From positions 1 to 16,819 of the forward strand of contig JALNZQ010000036.1 in the NCBI GenBank assembly GCA_023229165.1: DNA of 16,819 nucleotides, written 5' to 3'. Of this stretch, positions 1 to 7,229 are shown in pieces (position 1 is the first letter of the stretch; each line of letters opens with the position of its first letter). The DNA comes from Methanothrix sp. (GTDB lineage Archaea > Halobacteriota > Methanosarcinia > Methanotrichales > Methanotrichaceae). The notes beneath the pieces were generated by a model that did no database searches, had not been told where the DNA came from, and saw only the letters and a list, made by a program, of their open reading frames with translations. The position numbers and the translations under genes are program-made.

Positions 1-1
1 C

Positions 2-670
2 ACGCTGAAGAGCACAACTGATTTAGAGGTTCTGACGGAAGACAGCAGCGACCTGGGAATGATAGGACCCAACGATAAGATCACCGTCTACTACAAGGTT
101 CGGGCTGCGGATAACATCAGCAGCGGGACGCATCTCCTCGATTTCAAGGTTTCAGGCGGATATGACATGACCACCATCAACCGGGAGATTCCCCTCAAGG
201 TAGACGATACGACGGTGAGCCTGGCACGGGCTGAGACTGATGCCTCAAACTTCAACCTCAATGTGGCCAATCCCAGAGAAAACACCCTCAACGCCGTGAC
301 CATTGTTCCTTCCGCCAAGGGAGTAATCTTCTCGCCTGATGAGTACTACATCGGTACCATGGACCCGGATGAGGTCTTCACCATCAGCTTCGGCATACAG
401 TCGGAGGATGCTACCAAGACGCTCAAAGATCCGATAAACCTGAGCTTTATTGCTAAGTTCAAGAACGGCGACAACTGGCACACCTCCCAAGCCTACGTCA
501 CCACATACACCCCGCCCAAGGCCGACAGCAGCCAGAGTAGCTACCTTCTGCCAGCCGGCGCAGTGGCAGTAATCGTGCTCATCGCGGCAGTATATCTGTA
601 TCGAAGAAGAAAACTAAATGGCAAGAACGGCAGCGTCAACAAATCCCAGAAAGAAAATCGGACGCTTTAG
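2..670 (+). CDS. C-terminal part of a membrane-anchored extracytoplasmic beta-domain protein (COG1361/S-layer-like), 5' partial
   Basis: The frame is open from base 2 with no start in context before the window edge, so the gene begins upstream; the ATG at 59 is probably internal. The 223 visible residues look like tandem beta-sandwich domains (alternating hydrophobics, phrases such as VYYKVRAADNISSGTHLLDF) of the NEW3/COG1361 kind. They end in one hydrophobic helix (about residues 179-198, LLPAGAVAVIVLIAAVYLY) and a basic stop-transfer tail (RRRK). Topology is therefore an extracytoplasmic bulk with a C-terminal membrane anchor. It lies 12 bp before an ABC permease with its own Shine-Dalgarno site, so the two are probably one operon. 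By analogy with archaeal MacB-like exporters it may be the extracellular adaptor of the transporter; that role is inference. COG1361 membership rests on style, not a search. Confidence 0.8.
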   Translation, partial: TLKSTTDLEVLTEDSSDLGMIGPNDKITVYYKVRAADNISSGTHLLDFKVSGGYDMTTINREIPLKVDDTTVSLARAETDASNFNLNVANPRENTLNAVTIVPSAKGVIFSPDEYYIGTMDPDEVFTISFGIQSEDATKTLKDPINLSFIAKFKNGDNWHTSQAYVTTYTPPKADSSQSSYLLPAGAVAVIVLIAAVYLYRRRKLNGKNGSVNKSQKENRTL

Positions 671-682
671 GGAAGGTGGCAA

Positions 683-1909
683 ATGAATCTTCCTGACATC
701 CTGGAGTTTATTGCCGTCGGCTTCAAGGCCGACCGCTTCAAGACGCTCATGTCCTCCCTGGGCATCATCATTGGCGTCATGGCCATAGTGGTCATGCTCT
801 CGGTGGGCGAGGGGCTTTACTCTGGTGTTTCCTCTCAGTTCTCCACCCTCGATCTGGATATGATTCGCGTCATGCCGGGAAGCGCTCATTTCGGCGGTCC
901 CGGCAGCGACAATGCCAACCGAAATCCGGCTGAGCCTGCCAAGTTCACCGATAAGGACACCAAGGTTTTAGAGAATGTGGTTGGTGTGAAAAACGTCGCA
1001 CCTAGAAGCTCAGCCAATGTAGTGGTGGCCTTCAGAAACACCAACTCCTCGGCCAGCCTCACCGGGGTGGATCCGGACAAGGAGGAAGATCTCAAAGACG
1101 AAGTAGCGCAGGGCAGATTCCTCACCGGCTCGGATTATAAGTCAATCGTCATCGGAAACGGCGTCTCGCAGGATCTCTTCCGCATGAAGGTCACGCCGGG
1201 AAACAAGATTCGGCTTTACCATGAAGACCGCTATATGGACTTCAAGGTGGTAGGCGTTCTCGAAGAAGCTGAGCAGACCTCCTTTGGAGGCCCTGGCAGC
1301 GACGAGAACGACCAGATGTACATCACGCATAAAGCCATGGAAGAACTGATGGGCGAGGACAATTACTACTACGATTCCTTTCAGGTAACCGTTTACGATC
1401 CTGAGCAGGTGGACAGCATCATTGAGAAAATTAAGAATGACCTGTTGAGGTATCACAAGGATGAGGCTTATGACGCTACCACGGCTCGCGATATGCTCAC
1501 CTCGCTCATGAGCATCCTGTCCATGATCAAGTATGCTCTGGCGGGCATAGGTGCCATATCACTCCTGGTGGGGGGAATCGGCATTGCCAATGTCATGATG
1601 CTGACGGTAAAAGAGAGGATTCGGGAGATCGGCGTCATGAAGGCGCTGGGTGCGACCACCAGAGATATTCGCATGCAATACCTGCTGGAAGCGGGAGTGC
1701 TGGGGGTGGTCTCCAGCGTCATCGGCATTGTTATGGGGGTGACGGTCTCCTATCTCATTGGATCGCTGGCAGGTCTTCCCTCGGCCATAACAGCTCAGTC
1801 CATTGTGCTGGGAGTGCTCTTCGGGGTGGTCACTACCACCATCGCCGGGGTCTATCCGGCAAACCGGGCAGCAAAGCTGGATCCCATCGAGGCGCTGCGG
1901 GCGGAATGA
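683..1909 (+). CDS. ABC transporter permease, MacB/FtsX family
   Basis: This 408-residue protein has the standard MacB layout. TM1 (about 24-44, SLGIIIGVMAIVVMLSVGEG) is followed by a large extracytoplasmic MacB_PCD-type domain (about 45-275) and then a three-helix FtsX domain (TM2 about 282-308, TM3 about 332-358, TM4 about 370-392). The family signature after TM2 is clear: GGIGIANVMMLTVKERIREI followed by GVMKALGAT, and the end reads YPANRAAKLDPIEALR. Such permeases pair with a MacB/LolD-type ATPase and drive mechanotransmission or export (peptides, lipoproteins, antibiotics) rather than classic channel transport. The ATPase is not in the window and is expected upstream. The ATG is preceded by GGAAGGTGG (671-679). 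The substrate cannot be read from the sequence. Confidence 0.95.
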   Translation: MNLPDILEFIAVGFKADRFKTLMSSLGIIIGVMAIVVMLSVGEGLYSGVSSQFSTLDLDMIRVMPGSAHFGGPGSDNANRNPAEPAKFTDKDTKVLENVVGVKNVAPRSSANVVVAFRNTNSSASLTGVDPDKEEDLKDEVAQGRFLTGSDYKSIVIGNGVSQDLFRMKVTPGNKIRLYHEDRYMDFKVVGVLEEAEQTSFGGPGSDENDQMYITHKAMEELMGEDNYYYDSFQVTVYDPEQVDSIIEKIKNDLLRYHKDEAYDATTARDMLTSLMSILSMIKYALAGIGAISLLVGGIGIANVMMLTVKERIREIGVMKALGATTRDIRMQYLLEAGVLGVVSSVIGIVMGVTVSYLIGSLAGLPSAITAQSIVLGVLFGVVTTTIAGVYPANRAAKLDPIEALRAE

Positions 1910-1950
1910 GGCGCTCGCCCGGCGTCTGCCTGAATGGATTGATTTATCTC

Positions 1951-1976
1951 CCTTAATTTTTCTATTTTTATTTTTT
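1951..1976 (+). terminator. T-rich archaeal terminator after the ABC permease
   Basis: About 40 bp after the permease stop the + strand carries three runs of five to six T separated by single bases (1956-1976). This is the usual form of an archaeal transcription terminator, which needs a U-rich tract and no strong hairpin. Confidence 0.6.
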
Positions 1977-2028
1977 GATATTTGAATCAGGTAAAACCAT
2001 CTTGTCCCTTCGCGCAGAACGGATAACT

Positions 2029-2036
2029 ATTTTAAG
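2029..2036 (+). promoter_or_regulatory. Possible TATA box for the orphan protein at 2101
   Basis: TATTTTAA sits about 65-70 bp before the ATG at 2101, which would place the transcript start near 2057 and leave a leader of about 45 nt. It is the best AT-rich element in the spacer but is only a match by eye. Confidence 0.3.
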
Positions 2037-2100
2037 AACCTTGAAGGACACATAGTTCATTATTGATGGTGTAGGCAAATGGCTTGATGGATGTGTCGAT

Positions 2101-2637
2101 ATGCCTGTAACTTTTGAACCCCATAAAAGGCTGGAGCACCTTGAGGACTATGTAAGTAAAATTAACTTATATCTGCCTGCAGAAGAGGCGAGAATACAGC
2201 TCCTCCGGTGCAGGCTGGTCGGCTACAGTCTGGTGGCCGAGATAAATGATGAAGCCTACACCAGAAAGTATGTCGACCAGCTCATCGCCCAGGCTTATGA
2301 GTCCCTCTCCGCGGCGACCGGCAAAGAAGCTACAAATCCCTACAAAGACCCGTGCAAATCTCAATACATGATTCTGGATGAACTGAGATCTTATGCCTCA
2401 ATGGATCTGGATCTGCCATTTATGAGGTTCATTCGCGCCGAGTTCAAGAAGGTTTTCGTGCCTACTCTTCGTCTCATGACCGATCTTTGCAGGTCCGAGA
2501 ACAAATACTCGTGGGTGGAGGTAAAAGCTCAACTGCAAGAGATAATGAAGAGCTTGAATGTGGATGTTACTTGGGATGAGTGCGAGGCCCGGCTGGAGAG
2601 ATATCTAAAAAAGATAGCTCCGATAATGGAGAAGTGA
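2101..2637 (+). CDS. Uncharacterised cytoplasmic alpha-helical protein
   Basis: I do not recognise this 178-residue protein. It has no signal peptide or membrane segment, is rich in charged and helix-forming residues and reads as an all-helical soluble protein. Three cysteines (about residues 38, 89 and 131) are not arranged as a metal motif, and a fourth lies near residue 162. The C-terminal third (VEVKAQLQEIMKSLNVDVTW, then ECEARLERYLKKI) could be amphipathic or coiled-coil. Codon use and length argue for a real gene. The frame upstream stays open, but there is no other ATG nearby and no strong Shine-Dalgarno site before 2101 (GATGG at about 2086 is weak). It stands alone, with a T-rich terminator before it and a 238-bp spacer after it. 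Confidence 0.75.
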   Translation: MPVTFEPHKRLEHLEDYVSKINLYLPAEEARIQLLRCRLVGYSLVAEINDEAYTRKYVDQLIAQAYESLSAATGKEATNPYKDPCKSQYMILDELRSYASMDLDLPFMRFIRAEFKKVFVPTLRLMTDLCRSENKYSWVEVKAQLQEIMKSLNVDVTWDECEARLERYLKKIAPIMEK

Positions 2638-2792
2638 TCTGGCTAGGCAATATCTCAATTCAGCCTAAACCTCTTATCACAGAGATCGCCTTTACCACTA
2701 CAGAATAGTTGCTGATTCTAGATGATATAGATGATTGTGATAACCAAATGTATCCAAATTAATTAAGCTGTCATTTTCTAGCGCAAGCAAAT

Positions 2793-2803
2793 CTTTAATT
2801 ATT
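2793..2803 (+). promoter_or_regulatory. Possible TATA box for the beta-helix protein
   Basis: CTTTAATTATT lies about 75 bp before the chosen ATG (2876), predicting a start near 2823 and a leader of about 50 nt. Another AT-rich element (AAATTAATTAAG) at 2757-2768 is an alternative. The rest of the 2638-2875 spacer shows only a weak 5-bp inverted repeat (TAGGC 2644-2648 / GCCTA 2663-2667). Confidence 0.3.
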
Positions 2804-2875
2804 GTGTGTTCTTTCACGAAGTTAAACTCCTTGGTAAAAATGTCTGGCGTAACCGAGGAAAATAGGAAGGTTGAA

Positions 2876-4738
2876 ATGAAACTCAATGGAAGAAGCCTAA
2901 TCGTATATCTCATAGCATTAATTGCCCTAATCCCGGGTGCTTATGGCGGCATTCAGATCATCACATCCGGTGGAGATAATGGCGAAAGCGGCTCGGTATC
3001 AATGAATTTCGATATCTCGAAGATCGCAGCCGTGAACAGCCAAATAGCGATCAGTGGCGCAACTGTAACGCCATATGCCGCCGTAATCGGACCGATAGCG
3101 AAATTCGAACAAACTCATTCAGTCAAGGACGCTTCAGGCAAAAGTGCCAGTGTGTACGTCAAGGTGCTCAATGCGCCTGGCGGCCTGACATATAGCTCTA
3201 AAGTTCTGCCCAAGGAAGGTAGTGTAACTACTCGGACCCAGGTCTCGGCTGAACAATGGCTGACCGTCACCAAGGCGGATTCCATCAAGTGTACGGCAAC
3301 TTCATCTTATGGCACCACTCGATCAGCGAGCGTGGGCTTGGAAGAATACAAGGGCACGTCGGCAGGAGACTACGTCACACTTAAAGGATACTATGGCAAA
3401 GCCTTGACAACGGGCACTTCAACTCTTGCGAGCCAGACCGCAACCCGCGGAGCGGCAAATTCCATCATGATTTATGGCACTGCGAAGGATAGCATTGGAA
3501 CTTATGGCGTAGATACACTGCTTCAGGGCATCTCTGGTGGAAAAGCCACATTCGCTGGATTGAGCGAAACTTCTTCGGCAGGAACCACTACTCAAGTAAT
3601 GCAGACGGAGCATGTGCATGGTACTTTCACCAGCACTGCTACCTATACACCTGCGACAGGCACTCCAAAAACCAAGACAAGGACATCAGACTATGGCACT
3701 GAGTATGACCTAACTATGGTGGCTAAGAAGTATGCTTCAGGTCAGGCTGTATCGGGAACGCTGGGCTATTATGTCAATCCGGCCCTGGGGATACAAGGGG
3801 CGGTGAACGCCGCACAGTCTGGCGATATCATAAATGCGGCAGCCGGAATCTACAGCGAGAATGTTGACATCAGTAAATACCTAACGCTTAAGGGAACTGG
3901 CAATCCCACGGTCAGCAGCTTTACCTTAAATGCGAAACTTGGAACTGGTTCGGGAGGTATTACCGCACCAATAGTTTATGTGACCCCAAAGGCTAGAATT
4001 CAGGGCGGCGTTACCCTTGCGTCTTCAGGAGGGACAGTCAATATTGCTGCCGGCACTTATAAGGAAAATGTCAAGATCGATAAGTCGCTGACCGTTAATG
4101 GAGCCGGTGCGACCCAAACTATTGTCGATGGCAATAAGGCCGGGTCGGTATTCACGGTAGGCAAGAATAATCCTAAAGTTGATGTAACTCTAGCTGGAAT
4201 GACTATCCGAGGCGGCACCGGTTCGCTTATCAAGACGGTATACGGCACAACTGGCGTATGTGGTGGCGGTGTCCTCAACTACGGGAAGTTGACTGTAACC
4301 GATAGCATCATAAAGGGAAACACTGCTCAATTCCTGGGTGGCGGCATTTATAACGTTGGCACTCTAAATGTGTTAAAAAGCACAATATCCGGGAACACTG
4401 CAGGTTACGGCGGCGGTTTCTATAATTATGGTACAACCAAAGTGCAAGCAAGCACCATCTCTAAAAATGTAGCGATAAATATGGGTGGCGGCGTTTACAG
4501 CTGTTGTTCCAGCAAAACGACTCTGATAGACAGCAAGGTATTGGATAACACCGCAAAAGGTACCGGCGGCGGTGGCGGAATAGCAACCCAGGGTACATTT
4601 TACATTAAAGGGGCCAGTACCATCTCAGGCAACACCGCTAAAACGGGTGGTGGGATTAGATGGCTAAATAATCGTCCCATCATGGATGCTACAACGGTCA
4701 TAACCGGAAACAGCAATCCTCAGATATACCCAAACTGA
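2876..4738 (+). CDS. Secreted right-handed beta-helix protein with Pmp-like GGG repeats
   Basis: The chosen ATG (2876) has AGGAAGG five bases upstream and starts directly into a signal peptide (MKLNGRSLIVYLIALIALIP); in-frame ATGs at 2804 and 2840 would bury it. The mature 620-residue protein has three parts. Residues about 35-300 are a Ser/Thr/Gly-rich beta domain I cannot name. Residues about 304-411 hold two related DUF1565-like repeats (GIQGAVNAAQSGDIINAAAG and GGVTLASSGGTVNIAAGTYK, each followed by ENV.I.K.LT..G.G). Residues about 462-620 hold six copies of a ~25-residue unit beginning GGG[VIF] and usually containing S.I.GNTA, as in chlamydial polymorphic membrane proteins and pectate-lyase-like helices. 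There is no C-terminal anchor or sorting motif, so it is probably secreted or bound to the cell surface. Adhesion or polysaccharide binding is inference. Confidence 0.9.
   Translation: MKLNGRSLIVYLIALIALIPGAYGGIQIITSGGDNGESGSVSMNFDISKIAAVNSQIAISGATVTPYAAVIGPIAKFEQTHSVKDASGKSASVYVKVLNAPGGLTYSSKVLPKEGSVTTRTQVSAEQWLTVTKADSIKCTATSSYGTTRSASVGLEEYKGTSAGDYVTLKGYYGKALTTGTSTLASQTATRGAANSIMIYGTAKDSIGTYGVDTLLQGISGGKATFAGLSETSSAGTTTQVMQTEHVHGTFTSTATYTPATGTPKTKTRTSDYGTEYDLTMVAKKYASGQAVSGTLGYYVNPALGIQGAVNAAQSGDIINAAAGIYSENVDISKYLTLKGTGNPTVSSFTLNAKLGTGSGGITAPIVYVTPKARIQGGVTLASSGGTVNIAAGTYKENVKIDKSLTVNGAGATQTIVDGNKAGSVFTVGKNNPKVDVTLAGMTIRGGTGSLIKTVYGTTGVCGGGVLNYGKLTVTDSIIKGNTAQFLGGGIYNVGTLNVLKSTISGNTAGYGGGFYNYGTTKVQASTISKNVAINMGGGVYSCCSSKTTLIDSKVLDNTAKGTGGGGGIATQGTFYIKGASTISGNTAKTGGGIRWLNNRPIMDATTVITGNSNPQIYPN
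4258..4716 (+). repeat. Six tandem ~25-residue coding repeats (GGG beta-helix coils)
   Basis: Each unit starts with a GGTGGCGG-like codon run for Gly-Gly-Gly, and most continue with S.I.GNTA. Successive starts are GGGVLNYG, GGGIYNVG, GGGFYNYG, GGGVYSCC, GGGGIATQ and GGGIRWLN. The fourth unit contains a vicinal Cys-Cys. The pattern fits successive coils of one beta-helix. Confidence 0.8.
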
Positions 4739-4782
4739 TCTACAAGGCAAGTGACTGGCAACACCATAGATCTTGAGGAATT

Positions 4783-4829
4783 TGGAGGGAGAGCGACTGC
4801 CCTTCACCCTCAATTTCTGCAAATTTTTT
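4783..4829 (+). terminator. Hairpin plus T6 terminator of the beta-helix gene
   Basis: GAGGG (4785-4789) can pair with CCCTC (4807-4811), extended by TT/AA across one bulged G. It is followed 13 bases later by T6 (4824-4829). It lies in the 131-bp convergent spacer before the end of hcp. I see no clear terminator for hcp on the other strand. Confidence 0.5.
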
Positions 4830-4869
4830 CGGCCATTCGCAAAGTATAATACGATTTGTGCCAGTACAT

Positions 4870-6180
4870 CTAGCTCATCATCTTCTTGATATCCTCATCA
4901 GGTGTGCTGATCAGCTTGATGTCGTACTTGTCCACCAGGATCTTGAGCATATCTGCATTGATCCAGCCTGGCACAATGGGTCCCAGGTAAATGCCTTTGA
5001 TTCCCAACGCCAGCAAGGACCAGAGTATGGCCACTGCCTTTTGCTCCATCCAGCTTATCACCAGTGTCAGGGGCAGATCGTTCACGCCTACGCCAAAGAG
5101 TTCTGCCAGCGCCTGGGCAACTTCCACAGCGACAATGGCATCATTGCACTGGCCGAGATCGATAAGCCGGGGAATGCCCTCGATATCGCCCAGGTCCAGG
5201 TCGTTAAAGCGGTATTTTCCGCAGGCCAAAGTGAGAACGACGGTCTCTTTGGGCAGCTTCTGCACGAACTCGCGGTAATAGTCCCATTTCTTCGACGGAC
5301 CGTCGCAGCCTCCCACCAGGAAGAACCTCTTGATCTTCCCATCCAGGACAAGCTGCTTGATCTTGGCCGCATGGCTAAGCAGGACGGAAGTGGAAAAGCC
5401 CGTTGTGAGCACATACTCTCCCGGAGCGTCCGGCAGCACCGGTAGAGCACGAGCCCTGGCGATAACCTCAGAATAATCGTAACCGTCAATGTGCTTTACT
5501 CCCGGAAGGTAGACTGGCCCGGTGGCGAACATGCGATCTTTGTACTCCTCGCGAGGAATGAGGAAGCAATTGGATGTGCCCAGGATGGCCATGGGGTATT
5601 TAGCAAAAAGCTGCCGCTGATCGAACCAGGCTCGCCCCAGGTTTCCGGCCAGGTTCTTGTACTTGCGCAGGCCGGGATAGCCATGGGCAGGCAGCATCTC
5701 GGAGTGGGTGTAGACGAAGACGTCCGTGCCCTCCACCTGGCTTAGGAGCATGTCCAGAGAATGCATGTCATGCCCGGTGACCAGAATGCCGTGGCCCTTG
5801 ACCGTTCCCGTCTTCACTTGTGTTGGCGTGGGCTCGCCGAAGGTCTCGATGTGCGCCTTTTTGAGAAGTCTCATGGTTTTGACGTTCATCTCCCCTGCCA
5901 GGATTGCCAGGTTGAGGGATTCTTGGGGATCGAAGTTGACGTTGGTAAGAGTGGAGAAGAAGCCCCGCTCAATGAATGCGTCCACCTCTGGATCGGTGTA
6001 GCCCAATTCCCGCGCGTGGTAAAGGTAGGCACTGATGCCCTTGATAGCGAAGAGCAGGTTGTCCTGCAGGCGGGCCACGATCGCTTCCTTTCCACAGACT
6101 CCTTTGATGGTGCAGCCTGTGCCTCCTGCGGTCTGGGAGCACTGGTAGCAGAACATATCCGGTTTCTCAATTGCAGTCAT
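4870..6180 (-). CDS. hcp: Hybrid cluster protein (hydroxylamine reductase-like), short form
   Basis: This protein carries an N-terminal iron-sulfur motif C11-x2-C14-x8-C23-x5-C29 and all seven expected ligands of the hybrid Fe-S-O cluster: H137, E161, C205, C292, C320, C345 and E379. Their spacing (+24, +44, then +28, +25, +34) follows the Desulfovibrio enzyme almost exactly. At 436 residues it is about 110 shorter than the ~540-550-residue classical forms, matching the archaeal/thermophile type (class III) that lacks part of the helical domain. Family members reduce hydroxylamine in vitro; a role in NO or nitrosative/oxidative stress defence is the prevailing physiological view. The ATG is preceded by GGAGGA, seven bases away. 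It is divergent from the HxlR regulator at 6393, the likely control gene. Confidence 0.97.
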   Translation of the reverse strand: MTAIEKPDMFCYQCSQTAGGTGCTIKGVCGKEAIVARLQDNLLFAIKGISAYLYHARELGYTDPEVDAFIERGFFSTLTNVNFDPQESLNLAILAGEMNVKTMRLLKKAHIETFGEPTPTQVKTGTVKGHGILVTGHDMHSLDMLLSQVEGTDVFVYTHSEMLPAHGYPGLRKYKNLAGNLGRAWFDQRQLFAKYPMAILGTSNCFLIPREEYKDRMFATGPVYLPGVKHIDGYDYSEVIARARALPVLPDAPGEYVLTTGFSTSVLLSHAAKIKQLVLDGKIKRFFLVGGCDGPSKKWDYYREFVQKLPKETVVLTLACGKYRFNDLDLGDIEGIPRLIDLGQCNDAIVAVEVAQALAELFGVGVNDLPLTLVISWMEQKAVAILWSLLALGIKGIYLGPIVPGWINADMLKILVDKYDIKLISTPDEDIKKMMS

Positions 6181-6339
6181 TTCTATGTCCTCCTGATTAA
6201 TTATTTCGATTGATATTACATATTTCTAAATGTTAAAGGTGGCTCTTTGCCTATTAATACTCATACGATAGTCATTTTCATTTGTATGGCAATTTCTCTC
6301 AGTCTCATTTTTGTCAATTCCTGCATTTTCCTGTCCTAT

Positions 6340-6356
6340 GGTATACTTAGGATACC
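6340..6356. promoter_or_regulatory. 17-bp near-perfect palindrome, candidate operator between hcp and the HxlR gene
   Basis: GGTATACTTAGGATACC pairs at seven of eight positions around a central T. A further GATACC half-site lies at 6387-6392, directly at the HxlR start codon. The palindrome abuts the presumed TATA box of the HxlR gene, a place where a bound dimer would block transcription factor access. HxlR-family proteins bind palindromes of about this size as dimers; autoregulation and control of hcp are inferences. Confidence 0.5.
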
Positions 6357-6358
6357 AA

Positions 6359-6367
6359 GATATTTAG
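6359..6367 (+). promoter_or_regulatory. TATA box of the HxlR gene, implying a leaderless mRNA
   Basis: GATATTTAG is centred about 30 bp before the ATG at 6393. Archaeal transcription starts about 25 bp after the box, so the transcript would begin at or within a few bases of the ATG. This agrees with the absence of a Shine-Dalgarno site there. Confidence 0.45.
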
Positions 6368-6392
6368 CCTAAAACGTTTCTGCAAAGATACC

Positions 6393-6752
6393 ATGCAGGA
6401 AGGATGCACAGTTAACCTGACCGTCAAGTACATTGCCAGAAAATGGACGCTGCTCATTCTTCTGGAACTTTATAAGGGAGAAGGGCACACCCGGCGCTTT
6501 TCAGAGCTGAAGAGCGGCCTTTTAGGCATCACCCAGAAGGTTCTCTCGGCGCGCCTGCGAGAGCTGGAGAAAGAAGGGCTGGTGGAAAATAGAGTGGACC
6601 GCACATCCTTCCCAGTCAAGAGCGAGTACACTCTCACACAGAGCGGCCTTGAGATCATCGACATCGTCAAGGATATGAAACGCTGGGCGCTGAAATGGAA
6701 AATATCCAACATCAAATGCGAATGCCAGGACTGCTTCGAGTGCGTGCTGTGA
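6393..6752 (+). CDS. HxlR-family winged-helix regulator with C-terminal four-cysteine cluster
   Basis: This 119-residue protein is a full-length HxlR (DUF24) winged helix-turn-helix: the KWTLLILLEL core is at 17-26, the recognition region FSELKSGLLGITQKVLSARL at 36-55, and the wing (EGLVENRVDRTSFPVKSEYT) at 61-80. Cys5 is at the place where redox-sensing members (YodB, HypR) keep their N-terminal cysteine. Unusually, the tail has a C-x-C-x2-C-x2-C cluster (C109, C111, C114, C117), enough to hold a metal ion or Fe-S cluster. It starts without a Shine-Dalgarno site and is divergent from hcp, so it is probably the sensor-repressor of hcp and of itself. It ends 14 bp from the convergent SnoaL-like gene. 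Confidence 0.93.
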   Translation: MQEGCTVNLTVKYIARKWTLLILLELYKGEGHTRRFSELKSGLLGITQKVLSARLRELEKEGLVENRVDRTSFPVKSEYTLTQSGLEIIDIVKDMKRWALKWKISNIKCECQDCFECVL

Positions 6753-6766
6753 AGATTCTGAATCGA

Positions 6767-7195
6767 CTATTCTTGCTCTCCCAAAGGCGGCTGGATGCCC
6801 AGTTGCTGCATCAGTCCCAGCAGATTGGCCTCGCCCCAAAGATCTGCAATCTTGCCGTTCTCGATGCGGAATACCTCAATGCCCGTCATGGTTATGCTCT
6901 TTTCTGTAGCCGGCAGGCCCATAAAAGCGCCCTTGTGAATGCCCCGGGCGGTGAAGCGTGCCGCGACCTTATCACCTTCTGCAACCATATCCTCTACAGT
7001 AACATCCAGGTGCTCAAAAGCGGCCCGGCAGGCGTTGATCACTTCTTTCATTCCCTGAACTCCCGGCGAGCAGGGAAGCGGCACATGCAGGGCGAAGTCA
7101 TTGGCCAGCAGCTCGCCCGCAGCCCTCAGGTCGCCTCGGGATGGGCCCAGGGCAAAGAAGCGGCGGACGAGGGCTTTGTTCTCATCGGTAGACAT
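6767..7195 (-). CDS. SnoaL-like/ester cyclase family protein
   Basis: This 142-residue protein has the cone-shaped alpha+beta barrel pattern of the SnoaL/NTF2 superfamily. An N-terminal helix (ENKALVRRFFAL) is followed by a segment with AEGDKVAARFTARGIHKGAF and the family-typical ITMTGIEVFRIENGKIADLW. The tail EANLLGLMQQLG also fits the ester-cyclase-like subgroup. These proteins bind small hydrophobic ligands; few have known reactions, and the substrate here is unknown. A strong GGAGGA site (about 7206-7211) precedes the ATG. It is the second gene of an operon with the cupin, 34 bp apart. Confidence 0.9.
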   Translation of the reverse strand: MSTDENKALVRRFFALGPSRGDLRAAGELLANDFALHVPLPCSPGVQGMKEVINACRAAFEHLDVTVEDMVAEGDKVAARFTARGIHKGAFMGLPATEKSITMTGIEVFRIENGKIADLWGEANLLGLMQQLGIQPPLGEQE

Positions 7196-7229
7196 CGCAA
7201 TTATTCCTCCTTTGGTTCTGGCATGCAGC

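Noticed and set aside
4858..5445. 195-codon frame on the + strand inside hcp
   Set aside because: It is the antisense shadow of hcp, whose protein has complete catalytic motifs; the antisense product resembles nothing and has no ribosome site.
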